In this document: piece by piece, positions 1-7,765 of the stretch | Layout: the number at the start of each line of letters is the position of its first letter | Position numbering within the stretch: position 1 is the stretch's first letter | From: Bradyrhizobium sp. AZCC 1721 | GTDB taxonomy: Bacteria; Pseudomonadota; Alphaproteobacteria; Rhizobiales; Xanthobacteraceae | NCBI RefSeq assembly: GCF_036924715.1 | Contig: NZ_JAZHSB010000001.1 | Span: 4,455,001-4,519,000 of the forward strand | Direction: 5' to 3' | Length of the DNA: 64,000 nt | Program-made: the position numbers and the translations under genes | Notes under the pieces: generated by a model | The model's input: the letters and a program-made list of their open reading frames with translations, nothing else | What the model was told of the DNA's origin: nothing | The model's database searches: none

Positions 1-1245
1 CGACGGCGATGTGAGGTGCCGAGTCCATCTAGTTTGCTCCGTCCCGGATCATACTGAAGTCCTGCACCCACCCCATCGAAAAACTGTAACAGAATGTATC
101 GGCCGCGTATGATCGATCGAAATCAAATGCTTGTGGCTGGCTTCACTGACAGCGCCGCGGCATCGGGATCGCAGGATCCCGATGCCGGCCGATCCGAGCG
201 GGAACCGGCCTCAGGTGCATGATTCCCCGATCTGGCTGAAGCAATCTAGGCACAAGCTGTCGCAGAACGTTGTCCTGGTGAGCCATCTTTGTCGCAATTT
301 GTCGCAAACCCGTATGCCTGTTCAGACTTGATACAACTTAAGAAACCGCATTGAGAGCAAGGTCATTCAAGAGCGGATGACAGGAGCGGCCATCACCGAT
401 GGCCGCAACTGTCGCGAACTATCCAATGCAGCATTCCTGAGACAGATCGCGACAATTTCCGGCCGTCGTCGGCAAAGTTCTGCGACATCCGGACCCCATC
501 GTGCGCACGCTCAACGAAGCAGGAGCGTTACATGTACGATGCGATGCACGCCGTTTTCCGCGGGGCCATTCCGGAAATCTCGAAAGGCTCATCGGCCGAG
601 GGCGATGAAGACCACACTACACCGAAGGGACTGTTTCTTCGTAGAGCCGCAGTGCGGATAGGTTGGCTGCTCGTTTTCGTGTTGCGGAATACCTCGGCCT
701 CCACCACCCCACCTGATTTGATGTACTGTGGAGATCGTATGGCTGTTTCGCGCCTCGTGACGGAGGACGATTTGACGTCCGAGCAGAAACCCAAGTTCGT
801 GTGCAGAGTGTCCGACTTTACTTCTTGTAGGCCATGTCTTCGTATCAATCACGAAAGCTCATCCTCTGGTCCGATCAGCCTGACTGCCGCCGCACGCAAA
901 CAAGATGACGTCTCGCCCGGGCCGGTTTGAAGTCGCGATGCGCCGCATCATCGCTTCGCCGGTACGGCGCCGCTGCTGGGCAGACGCAACGGTCCAGCCC
1001 CTCCGGAAGCTCGCAAAGCCGATCCCGATCCCTGCGCTCCAGCCCGCTTAGACGCAATCAAGCACCCTGCGCCCGTCGCATTGTCCGATCCCAAATTGCC
1101 AGTTTGCGGACTTCTTCAACACAATCAGCGCAAAGCGGACGTTCGGCGTGTATCGGGTGTCGGAGAAAGGCCAGAGGACTAAACCGCTCGCGCGGTAGGG
1201 CGCTGCAGCAGGCAGGGCAGCCAACAGGATAGCGCAACAGGGCGT
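1..1245. other. Region with no recognisable gene
   Basis: No open frame here has a recognisable domain. Short frames occur on both strands, the longest being about 130 codons at 532-930 with an AGGAG before its ATG. Their predicted products look like translated non-coding DNA: low-complexity, rich in Ser/Arg, no motif. Base composition is visibly less GC-rich and less codon-periodic than in the genes to the right. Together with the recombinase remnant just downstream, this looks like an eroded mobile or accessory segment, but nothing in it can be named. Confidence 0.6.
1128..1145. repeat. Interspersed repeat fragment, copy A
   Basis: The 18-mer GCGCAAAGCGGACGTTCG is identical at 1128-1145 and 2759-2776, both in gene-poor DNA. 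The flanks diverge, although both copies have a TGTCCG or GTCCGC word 30-60 bases to the left. On the minus strand both copies read through as a short frame containing Glu-Arg-Pro-Leu-Cys-Ala. I recall similar spurious small frames as common in Bradyrhizobium and Rhodopseudomonas genomes, so this is probably the core of an old dispersed repeat family. That family link is from memory, not a search. Confidence 0.5.
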
Positions 1246-1288
1246 CCTGTCTTGAGATGAGGGGTTCGCAACCTTCACTCAAGACAGG
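1246..1288. repeat. Inverted repeat ahead of recombinase remnant
   Basis: Perfect 11-bp arms, CCTGTCTTGAG (1246-1256) and CTCAAGACAGG (1278-1288), flank a 21-base loop. The structure ends 9 bases before the ATG of the recombinase remnant, and its right arm supplies the GACAGGAG ribosome-binding sequence of that frame. The hairpin could therefore hide the start site, or could be a terminal structure of the element that carried the gene. No T-run follows, so it is not an obvious terminator. Confidence 0.6.
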
Positions 1289-1297
1289 AGCATTCCC

Positions 1298-1440
1298 ATG
1301 ACCGACGAGGCAATGAGCCCGTTGCGCCGGCGCATGATCGAAGACATGACGATCCGCAAGTTCGCGCCGAAGACCCAATATGACTACGTGCAAAGGGTCA
1401 AGAACTTCGCAGCATTTCTTGGGCGATCACCCGATACGGC
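1298..1440 (+). pseudogene. Tyrosine recombinase/integrase N-terminal remnant
   Basis: The first 48 codons match the SAM-like core-binding start of phage-integrase-family recombinases found with IS91-type and related elements. Visible landmarks are MSPLRRRMIEDM, then IRKFAPKTQYDYV and FAAFLGRSPDTA. A GACAGGAG ribosome-binding site stands 6-8 bases before the ATG. After about residue 48 the frame stays open to 1879, but the translation stops looking like an integrase and instead runs antisense to the DUF899 and DUF3237 coding sequence. The catalytic Arg-His-Arg-Tyr domain is absent, so the product cannot recombine DNA. Homology ends at 1438-1440, where the oppositely oriented DUF899 fragment begins, which gives a sharp insertion or deletion breakpoint. 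The family is clear; the exact parent element is not. Confidence 0.75.
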
Positions 1441-1512
1441 CTCCTCTTTCACCAGCATCTCGAGGCGCGCGGCTTTGCAGGCCTCGGGCGAAACGATCGG
1501 CGGTGTTTTCAT
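1438..1512 (-). pseudogene. DUF899-type (thioredoxin-like) gene, 5' fragment
   Basis: Only about 25 codons survive. The start MKTPPIVSPEACKAARLEML is typical of DUF899 proteins, which usually open with a PPxVSxxEWxAAR-like stretch before a thioredoxin-like fold. The ATG at 1512 has a textbook GGAGGT 7 bases upstream, and it lies 28 bases behind the DUF3237 stop, so the two genes were probably one operon. The reading ends at the breakpoint near 1438, where recombinase sequence on the other strand starts. I found no remainder of the gene to the left. The fragment is too short for full confidence in the family name, but the ribosome-binding site and spacing show that a real gene started here. 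Confidence 0.6.
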
Positions 1513-1540
1513 CGGAGTCACCTCCTGCGCGATGTCGCTT

Positions 1541-1999
1541 TCACTGCATGAAGCCTTCGGCGAGGACCTTCCCGGTCGCCAGGCTCGCGGTCCCCACACC
1601 CCAGATCTGCCGCTCATTGACCCAGCCATATTCTTTGGACGCGGTGGAGAGGCGGACGTTTGCGAAGATGTCGAGCACCGGCTCGCCGGGTCGCGGCGCC
1701 GCTTGGCCGTCGCCAGACAACGCGATCCGCTGGCCGTCCTCGGTCTCGATGATCAAGTGCAGGTCGAGCTCCATGCGACCATCAGCGCGGACCCGCACAT
1801 AGTCGACGCCGTGCGCCCGGCCCGCGAGGCGTCCCTCGTACCGCCCAGCGACCGCAAGGTCGAATTGGGCTCCGTGTAGCGGAATCGCTTCCTGACCGGA
1901 AAGGATGGCGTTCAAGCTCACGCCGTAGTCGGTGACTCCCGTGAGATCGAGTTCCATGTCGTAAATCTTCTCGCCCCTCATCGCAGTATTTCCAGTCAT
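1541..1999 (-). CDS. DUF3237 domain-containing protein
   Basis: A 152-residue protein of the DUF3237 family, small single-domain beta-barrel-like proteins of unknown biochemical role. Recognisable features are the opening with MELDLTG, a central GxxxGRLAGRAHGVDYVRVR stretch, the HLIIETEDGQRIAL segment and the ending with WVNERQIWGVG. The ATG at 1999 is preferred over upstream starts because AGGAGA lies 6-7 bases ahead of it. The gene is first in what was a two-gene operon with the truncated DUF899 gene. A TTGACA hexamer at 2088-2093, overlapped by a palindrome, probably provides its promoter, with the divergent HxlR gene as the obvious candidate regulator. No signal peptide is present, so a cytoplasmic location is likely. 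Its function is not known to me. Confidence 0.8.
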   Translation of the reverse strand: MTGNTAMRGEKIYDMELDLTGVTDYGVSLNAILSGQEAIPLHGAQFDLAVAGRYEGRLAGRAHGVDYVRVRADGRMELDLHLIIETEDGQRIALSGDGQAAPRPGEPVLDIFANVRLSTASKEYGWVNERQIWGVGTASLATGKVLAEGFMQ

Positions 2000-2064
2000 C
2001 TTGCTTCTCCTGCTGTAAGGCTTCCTTGTGAGAACTTCGAGAGGGCCAAAACTGAGCATCGATT

Positions 2065-2093
2065 TATTCTTTTTGCTCTGCGACTTTTGTCAA
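2065..2093 (-). promoter_or_regulatory. Candidate sigma-70 promoter for DUF3237 gene
   Basis: On the minus strand a perfect TTGACA (2093-2088) is followed after 17-18 bases by AGAATA or GAATAA. The -10 match is weak but the position, about 60 bases before the gene start, fits. The first three bases of the -35 hexamer are inside the right arm of the 28-bp palindrome, so a protein bound there would compete with RNA polymerase. Confidence 0.45.
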
Positions 2094-2118
2094 TGAGGTA
2101 CACCGGTGTTCCTCATTG
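2091..2118. promoter_or_regulatory. 28-bp palindromic operator between divergent genes
   Basis: Arms CAATGAGG (2091-2098) and CCTCATTG (2111-2118) are perfect inverted repeats, and the centre is the self-complementary ACACCGGTGT. Only one base pair of the whole 28-bp dyad (T/T at 2099 and 2110) is mismatched. It lies between the DUF3237 gene and the divergent HxlR gene and overlaps the -35 hexamer of the former. HxlR proteins bind dyads as dimers, so autoregulation plus control of the neighbour is the simplest reading. Confidence 0.6.
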
Positions 2119-2329
2119 TGCTTTTGCCGACCGCCGTTGAAAATGACCGGGGCGCTTGCTGATTGAATTGCGTCGGCAATCGAATGGATTAAGAAATCCG
2201 CCAAGCACCGATGAATTTCAGTGGTTGCGCCGGTCTCACACACCGGGCTGGCAAGCCGGCTGACGTTGCCGTCTTCCGGATCACGACGCGAGGGCATTCA
2301 AAAAAGGACAGCCGGGGAGCTGAGGCAAA

Positions 2330-2668
2330 ATGAAAGACAGATTTGACGTGCATCTGCGTGTCACCCCTACGCTTTTCATCGGCAAATGGACGGTCAGGAT
2401 CCTTTTCTTGTTGGAGGAGCGGCCCTACCACCATGGGGAGCTGCGGCGCCGCTTGGGAGCCATCTCACAGCGGATGCTGACCCATACGCTTCGCAACCTT
2501 GAAACGACCGGGCTTATCTCCAGAGAGGTCACGCGATCAAGATCCCCAAGAGTCAAGTACTCGCTGACCAAGTTAGGCAGAAGCTTCATGGTTCCGCTAA
2601 ACAGTGTCTGCCGTTGGATTGATCGCAATCGCACGGGCTTAAGCGCGACAATCGATCTTTCAAAGTAG
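2330..2668 (+). CDS. HxlR-family transcriptional regulator
   Basis: A 112-residue winged-helix DNA-binding protein covering the whole HxlR domain. Signature parts are GKWTVRILFLL at about residues 18-28, the YHHGELRRRLGAISQRMLTHTLRNLE recognition region (33-58; positions only, split motif) and the wing around SRSPRVKYSLT. The N-terminal cysteine often found just before the Gly-Lys-Trp motif in redox-sensing members is missing, so sensing by thiol oxidation is unlikely here. A start at 2330 gives a full-length domain, with GGGGAGCTGAGG close upstream as a possible ribosome-binding site. It is divergent from the DUF3237/DUF899 operon, and the intervening palindrome suggests that operon as its target. 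Confidence 0.85.
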   Translation: MKDRFDVHLRVTPTLFIGKWTVRILFLLEERPYHHGELRRRLGAISQRMLTHTLRNLETTGLISREVTRSRSPRVKYSLTKLGRSFMVPLNSVCRWIDRNRTGLSATIDLSK

Positions 2669-2758
2669 CCGCGCGCGCCCGTCTCGACCGATGCCCACAT
2701 TAAACGCCGGATGTCCGCAAGGGGGTCATAACGCGACCTCACCAAATCGGCGCTATTG

Positions 2759-2776
2759 GCGCAAAGCGGACGTTCG
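2759..2776. repeat. Interspersed repeat fragment, copy B
   Basis: Second identical copy of GCGCAAAGCGGACGTTCG, in the 212-base gap between the HxlR gene and the FAD oxidase gene. Small open frames crossing this gap (for example 2691-2894) have no protein-like features and are best explained as repeat sequence. Confidence 0.5.
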
Positions 2777-2880
2777 CCGAAAACACGAGGTGCGATCAGT
2801 GCCAACAATGGACTCGCGCAGCAAATGGCAATTGTTCGACACAGCCTTGCCACCAACTCCCGTTGGCGCGTCGATCAGCC

Positions 2881-4479
2881 TTACGGGTCGATGAGCACTC
2901 CAGGGTTGAGCATGCCTTGCGGATCGAGCTCTCTTTTTGCGGCCCGAAGCGCGGCCGCGAAAAGCTCCGGGCGCTGACGATCGTACCAGGGACGATGATC
3001 ACGGCCAACGGCGTGATGATGCGTGATCGTCCCGCCCGCCTCGATCAGCGCATCGCTGGCCGCATTCTTGATCGCCTGCCACTGTTCCAGAAGCGCACCA
3101 TGGCGGCCGAGTGCATGGAAAGAAAAATATGGCGCGGGCCCGTCAGGATAGACATGGGTGAAGCGGCATGTGACCTCGCCCTTTACGCCAGTCGCATCGA
3201 AAATCGCGCGCTCCGTTGCCGCCTTCACTTTGTCGTGGAAGCTTTCGAACCGATCCCAGGTGATAGCGGTCTCGAAGGTGTCGTTGATGATGCCGGCCGG
3301 GGTCAGGAACTCGCGCGCATAGGGCATACGAATGAATGCGTTGCGCCAGATTCCTGCCGCGCCTTCGAGATGTGCATCGCCGGCCTTTGCCGCCTCCGGT
3401 ATCCCGCCATGGTCGGCGCAGCATTCGAGCGCGCGTGCCATCCAGGCATCCGGCGAATGGTCGCCCGATTCGAAACCGAGCACCATAATCGCGACGCTGC
3501 CGTCGGCAGCCCCGGTGTTGAATGCCTCTTGCGCGTCAAGGATGCGGCAGTTCGACGGATAGAGACCGGCCTGTGCGATCGCGCGCAGCGCGCGCGCCGC
3601 ACCGAAGAACGAGTCGAAACGAACCGATGCGCCAGAACGGAATTTCGGGCGTGGCTGCAATCGCATCCAGGCGCGCGAAATCACCCCGAGCGTTCCTTCG
3701 GAACCTATGAACATGCGGTCGGGGCTCGGCCCAGCACCCGATCCCGGCAAGCGACGTGTTTCCATTATGCCGCGCGGCGTCACGACGCGCAGGCTTTCGA
3801 CAAAGTCGTCAATATGCGTGTAGAGACTGGCGAAATGACCGCCCGACCGCGTCGCGATCCAGCCGCCAAGGGTTGAATACTCGAAACTCTGCGGAAAATG
3901 ACGCAACGTGACGCCATACGGCTTGAGCTGGTTCTCCAGAGATGGACCAAAGGCACCACCCTCGATCAATGCGGCGCGCGATATCTGATCCACCTCGACG
4001 ACCTTGCCGAGATTGCGCAAGTCCAGCGTGACGGCCGCCTTGTAGCTGATACCGTCAACGCGCGGCTCGACACCGCCGCAGACGCTCGACCCGCCTCCGA
4101 ACGGCGTAAGCGAGGCACTGACACCACCGGCCCAGTCCATGACAGCGGCAATCTCTGCTTCGTTTCTTGGATAGGCGACCACGTCGGGCGCGCAATCGTA
4201 ATCGCCGAGCATGGCTCGCACGTAGTCCGGATAGGATTTGCCGTAGGCGTGCGCGACGCGGTCGTATCGGTCGCTCGTGCAAAAAGCGGCAAGTGAGGCC
4301 GGTGGCACCACGCGCGGCGCGCGCAATGCCAGGTCCTCGAGGCGCGGGACAACTTTTGTCTCAAACGCATCGCGTGCAAATTTTTCGCGATAACGGCCGA
4401 GCACAAAGGCCTGCTCCTCAGCAGTCATGCCTTCGTCTTCGCGGCCCCAACCGTAATGTTTTAGCCTTGCACCGCTCAC
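2881..4479 (-). CDS. FAD-linked oxidase (alkylglycerone-phosphate synthase-like)
   Basis: A 532-residue flavoprotein of the vanillyl-alcohol oxidase/PCMH superfamily. The FAD-binding half spans roughly residues 90-270 and includes the pyrophosphate-binding LTPFGGGSSVCGGVEP loop and GGWIATRSGGHFASLY. The cap and C-terminal half end with THHHAVGRDHRPWY and LDPQGMLNPGVL, which are typical of alkyldihydroxyacetonephosphate synthase and D-lactate-dehydrogenase-like members. The HHH motif close to the C-terminus is characteristic of the AGPS branch. The GTG at 4479 is chosen because GGGAGG lies 5-6 bases upstream and the N-terminus then reads LKHYGWG, as in AGPS relatives; longer starts would overlap the upstream pcm gene. 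The true substrate is uncertain, since bacterial members oxidise diverse hydroxy acids and lipids. The next gene upstream on the same strand is pcm, 43 bases away. Confidence 0.8.
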   Translation of the reverse strand: MSGARLKHYGWGREDEGMTAEEQAFVLGRYREKFARDAFETKVVPRLEDLALRAPRVVPPASLAAFCTSDRYDRVAHAYGKSYPDYVRAMLGDYDCAPDVVAYPRNEAEIAAVMDWAGGVSASLTPFGGGSSVCGGVEPRVDGISYKAAVTLDLRNLGKVVEVDQISRAALIEGGAFGPSLENQLKPYGVTLRHFPQSFEYSTLGGWIATRSGGHFASLYTHIDDFVESLRVVTPRGIMETRRLPGSGAGPSPDRMFIGSEGTLGVISRAWMRLQPRPKFRSGASVRFDSFFGAARALRAIAQAGLYPSNCRILDAQEAFNTGAADGSVAIMVLGFESGDHSPDAWMARALECCADHGGIPEAAKAGDAHLEGAAGIWRNAFIRMPYAREFLTPAGIINDTFETAITWDRFESFHDKVKAATERAIFDATGVKGEVTCRFTHVYPDGPAPYFSFHALGRHGALLEQWQAIKNAASDALIEAGGTITHHHAVGRDHRPWYDRQRPELFAAALRAAKRELDPQGMLNPGVLIDP

Positions 4480-4522
4480 GGCCGCCTCCCTGCTTTTTCC
4501 ATCTGAGCCGCCGTACCGGCTC

Positions 4523-5263
4523 TTAATCTTTTGAACGCGTAAAGGGCACAAAGCGCACCGGGGCGACGGCACGCGTCGTCGTCTTGTCGGGGGCCACTTT
4601 CTCGACGACCGTGAGTTGCTGACTGGCATAGGCCGATCCCACCGGCATCACGATCCGGCCACCCACTTTAAGCTGCTCGATCAGCGGCGGCGGCACTTCG
4701 CCAAGTGCCGCGGTGACGACGATGCCATCAAATGGACCGCATTCGGGCCAGCCAGCATAGCCGTCGCCATGCCTGACGCTCACATTGTCATAGGCGAGCT
4801 CTTTGAGTGTTTTCGCGGCGACCTCGGCCAATGACTGGACGATCTCGATGGTGCAGACCTTGCGCGCCAGATGCGCAAGGATGGCGGCCTGATAGCCCGA
4901 CCCCGTACCGACTTCGAGCACGACATGATTGGACGCGACCCCGGCCAACTCTGTCATCAAGGCCACGATGAACGGCTGCGATATGGTCTGGCCGTGGCCG
5001 ATCGAAGCCGGCCTGTCCGCGTACGCGATGGCGCAGGACCGCTCAGGGATGAACAGATGGCGTTTCGTTCGCCCCATGGCCTCGAGAACTCTCTCGGAGA
5101 GGCCCTGTTGTCCCAAAACACTGGCGTGGGAACGACGAGCGTAGGCTCTGATAGATTCAACCATGGCCGCGCGTTCGCGGTCGCATTGCACTTCCTGTGC
5201 CGCCGCCTCCTGTGCGACGACAACCATGGACAGAACGAGCAGCAGCAAGATCTTCATGATCAT
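4523..5263 (-). CDS. pcm: Protein-L-isoaspartate O-methyltransferase, exported
   Basis: A PCMT-family enzyme of about 246 residues that uses S-adenosylmethionine to methylate isoaspartyl residues in damaged proteins. The SAM-binding motif VLEVGTGSGYQAAILA is clear, preceded by the family motif IGHGQTISQPFIVALM and followed by VRHGDGYAGWPECGPFDGI. Unlike the usual cytosolic enzyme it starts with MKILLLLVLSMVVVAQEAAA, a signal peptide, so it probably acts in the periplasm. Three ATGs lie within 18 bases; 5263 follows GGATGG and is taken here. Neighbours are an FAD oxidase downstream and a coiled-coil membrane protein upstream, 164 bases away. Confidence 0.85.
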   Translation of the reverse strand: MIMKILLLLVLSMVVVAQEAAAQEVQCDRERAAMVESIRAYARRSHASVLGQQGLSERVLEAMGRTKRHLFIPERSCAIAYADRPASIGHGQTISQPFIVALMTELAGVASNHVVLEVGTGSGYQAAILAHLARKVCTIEIVQSLAEVAAKTLKELAYDNVSVRHGDGYAGWPECGPFDGIVVTAALGEVPPPLIEQLKVGGRIVMPVGSAYASQQLTVVEKVAPDKTTTRAVAPVRFVPFTRSKD

Positions 5264-5427
5264 GCGGCCATCCAAAATCGAAGGCTCCGTCCGCTATCTA
5301 GGATCGAAGCCCCGTGGAACAAGTTGTCTTGTCCCTGGGCAGAGTGAACTTACTCTGCCCGAGTTCCAACTGTCGTTTGTCCCCATCTGGCGGCGGGAGG
5401 ACAAGCCTTCGGCCAGCGCGGCGAAAA

Positions 5428-6246
5428 CTACTGTTGTCCGGACTGCAACTGCACCGGCGCTCGCGCTTGCACTCTGGTTTGTGTCGGCGGAGGCGTCGAG
5501 ACGGGCTTACGCGAAGAGCCGGCAATTGGCGGTGGCGGATTGGCTGATGTCGTCGCTGGTGCTTTGGGCCGCGGCTGTTGCGCGGAGGCGTTCGCGATCA
5601 CCTGCGCCATTTGCTCCTGGTTTGCCTTGAGCTGCTGGGCGGTGCTGGCATTTTCGCGGACCAATTCTTCCTGGCCAGCCTTGAGCTGCTCGATCTCCTG
5701 CTGCACGTTGGCGAGATCACGCGCCATCGTTTGAAGCAACTGTGTCACCTCGGGAGAGACCGGGGCGGCCGCTGCGTCTTGCGGTGCGGTCTGAGCCGGA
5801 GGTGGCAATTGCGAAACTGAAGCATCCGCCGCAGCTACCTGAACGGTAGGCTCGCTCTGCTGGGCGGCGAGCCTCGGTGTTTCCGATGGCAACGACGAAG
5901 CCGGAGCCAGTTGCGGTACCCACGGGGCGATCATCAGCCTCGCCGCCTCGCCATAAGATTGCGAAGCGAAAGCAGCGATACAGATGCCCGCGGTCAACAG
6001 CAGGCCGACCAGGCCGCGCAGCGCCGGCCTGCCCCGCGACGACTGAGGAAGCCTGTTAACGGGCTTTTTCTCCAGCCTGGCAATCTGTTCATTGACAAGC
6101 GCGAGCTGTTCATCCGCGCGGGCAATCTTTTCATAAGCATGCGCGAGCCGTTCATCGGCGCGCGCCACCAGTTCGATGTCTTGCGTGGACAGTCCCGGAT
6201 TAACATCGCGTGGATCGGTTTGCCTGTTATTTACCGCGGTATCCAT
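5428..6246 (-). CDS. Single-pass coiled-coil membrane protein, Pro/Gln-rich
   Basis: I do not recognise a named family. The 272-residue protein has a cytoplasmic N-terminal heptad-rich helix (about residues 25-60, with repeated ARADE, LALVNEQIARLE units), one hydrophobic segment (ALRGLVGLLLTAGICIAAFA, about 75-94) and a Pro/Ala/Gln-rich linker. A second coiled coil follows (about 170-220, PEVTQLLQTMARDLANVQQE and QLKANQEQMAQVIAN), then a proline-rich tail. The topology suggests a bitopic inner-membrane protein with a periplasmic coiled coil. It lies 223 bases downstream of the ftsZ paralogue on the same strand, which makes a structural or envelope role worth considering. Composition matches neighbouring genes, so the frame is probably real. 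Confidence 0.65.
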   Translation of the reverse strand: MDTAVNNRQTDPRDVNPGLSTQDIELVARADERLAHAYEKIARADEQLALVNEQIARLEKKPVNRLPQSSRGRPALRGLVGLLLTAGICIAAFASQSYGEAARLMIAPWVPQLAPASSLPSETPRLAAQQSEPTVQVAAADASVSQLPPPAQTAPQDAAAAPVSPEVTQLLQTMARDLANVQQEIEQLKAGQEELVRENASTAQQLKANQEQMAQVIANASAQQPRPKAPATTSANPPPPIAGSSRKPVSTPPPTQTRVQARAPVQLQSGQQ

Positions 6247-6377
6247 GAGCGCCTCCTGCCCGGTTTGCGATCACCTGAATGGACGGTCGTCGGATTTTAG
6301 ACACTTCCCACCGCCGTTTTGACCAAAGCAAGGCTGGAGGATGGAAAGTATAGGACCGATTTTGGGCATTAGACCTT

Positions 6378-6398
6378 CAGGCACCGCCCGGGTGCCTG
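6378..6398. terminator. Hairpin downstream of ftsZ paralogue
   Basis: CAGGCACC and GGTGCCTG form a perfect 8-bp stem around GCCCG, about 70 bases beyond the ftsZ-like stop. There is no T-run on either side, so termination is only a possibility. Confidence 0.3.
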
Positions 6399-6469
6399 GA
6401 CGATGGACCTGTTGAAGTCGCATCGCGGCGGTCTACCACCTTGAGGCGATATGGCTCTCTTATGACGGC

Positions 6470-7717
6470 TCAGTTGGCCTTGCTGCCCAGGAAAGCCGGG
6501 ATATCCAGAACCTTTTCCTCGATCGGAGTGCGTGCGGGAGAGGCGCGACCGTAGGGATCGAGGCGCTGCGATGCCGCGTGCCGCGCCTGTTCGGCGATCG
6601 GCGGCCGTGCTTCGAGGTGGCGCGGCGGCGGGATTAGCGACGGCGGGCTGGCGAATTGCGGCGACGATACGCCACGCTCGGCGATGCGACGCCGGTCGTT
6701 GCTCAGCCTACCGGCGAGGTCCGTGAGCAGGCCTTCCGCGGCTTTCGTCTGGCCGGTCGCGTCGAGATTGTCGATGCCGGTGGCCACGACCGAAACGCGG
6801 ACGATGCCTTCCAGGGTGGCATCGAAGGTCGCGCCGACGATGATGTTGGCGTCCGGATCGGCCTCGTCGCGAATGCGCGTGGCGGCTTCGTCCACCTCGA
6901 ACAACGTCAGATCCCTGCCGCCGGTGATGGAAACGATCAGGCCGCTGGCGCGCTTGATCGAGGGATTCTCGATCAGCGGGTTGGAAATCGCAGCTACCGC
7001 AGCGTTGAGCACGCGCTTGTCGCCGGAAGCCTCGCCCCTGCCCATCATCGCCTTGCCCTTCTCGCGCATGACCGAGAGGACGTCGGCGAAATCGAGATTG
7101 ATCAGGCCTTCCTTGACGATGAGGTCGCTGATGCAGGCCACGCCCGAATAAAGCACCTGGTCGGCCATCGCGAAGGCATCGGCAAAGGAGGTCTTCTCGT
7201 TGGCCACCCGGAACAGGTTCTGGTTCGGGATGATCAGAAGGGTATCCACCGCCTTCAAGAGTTCCGCGATGCCAGCTTCGGCATAGCGCATGCGGCGCTG
7301 GCCCTCGAACTGGAACGGCTTGGTGACGACGCCGATGGTGAGAATGCCGAGCTCACGCGCGGTCCTGGCGATGACCGGCGCGGCTCCGGTGCCGGTACCG
7401 CCGCCCATGCCGGCGGTGATGAACACCATGTGCGCGCCGGTCAGATGATCGCGGATCTCGTCGATGGCCTCTTCCGCCGCCGCGCGTCCGATATCGGGCT
7501 GGGCACCGGCGCCAAGGCCTCCGGTTACCTGCGTACCCATCTGGATGACGCGCCTGGCCTTCGAACTGGTAAGCGCCTGGGCGTCGGTATTGGCGACGAT
7601 GAATTCGACGCCTTCAAGCCCGGCGTCGATCATGTTGTTGACGGCATTGCCGCCGGCACCGCCCACCCCGAACACGATAATGCGCGCCCTCAGCTCGCGA
7701 ATATCGGTGCCACCCAT
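6470..7717 (-). CDS. ftsZ: FtsZ-family tubulin-like GTPase (paralogue)
   Basis: A 415-residue FtsZ homologue. The N-terminal GTPase domain begins almost at once (FGVGGAGGNAVNNM, residues 16-29). It contains the tubulin signature GGGTGTG (105-111), the T7 catalytic loop NLDFAD (207-212) and the C-terminal domain ending VVATGID near 316, so GTP binding and polymerisation-dependent hydrolysis should be intact. The linker is about 85 residues, and a C-terminal VLDIPAFLGSK peptide resembles the FtsA/ZipA-binding tail. The protein is shorter than the main alphaproteobacterial FtsZ (about 490-590 residues) and lies outside any division-and-cell-wall cluster; no ftsA, ftsQ or ddl is nearby. It therefore probably represents the second, accessory FtsZ that rhizobia carry. 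It follows an HTH/coiled-coil gene by 48 bases on the same strand, so the two may be cotranscribed. Confidence 0.9.
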   Translation of the reverse strand: MGGTDIRELRARIIVFGVGGAGGNAVNNMIDAGLEGVEFIVANTDAQALTSSKARRVIQMGTQVTGGLGAGAQPDIGRAAAEEAIDEIRDHLTGAHMVFITAGMGGGTGTGAAPVIARTARELGILTIGVVTKPFQFEGQRRMRYAEAGIAELLKAVDTLLIIPNQNLFRVANEKTSFADAFAMADQVLYSGVACISDLIVKEGLINLDFADVLSVMREKGKAMMGRGEASGDKRVLNAAVAAISNPLIENPSIKRASGLIVSITGGRDLTLFEVDEAATRIRDEADPDANIIVGATFDATLEGIVRVSVVATGIDNLDATGQTKAAEGLLTDLAGRLSNDRRRIAERGVSSPQFASPPSLIPPPRHLEARPPIAEQARHAASQRLDPYGRASPARTPIEEKVLDIPAFLGSKAN

Positions 7718-7765
7718 TTTTGCCCCACGGTTGCTCCGCCAAACCGCGGAATAGGAAGAGATTTG

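Noticed and set aside
532..930. 132-codon frame with an AGGAG before its ATG
   Set aside because: The ribosome-binding site is good, but the product has no motif, odd composition and lies in a decayed region; too weak to list as a gene.
1298..1879. Full 193-codon frame as an intact integrase
   Set aside because: Only the first 48 codons resemble a recombinase; the rest reads antisense through the DUF899 and DUF3237 genes.
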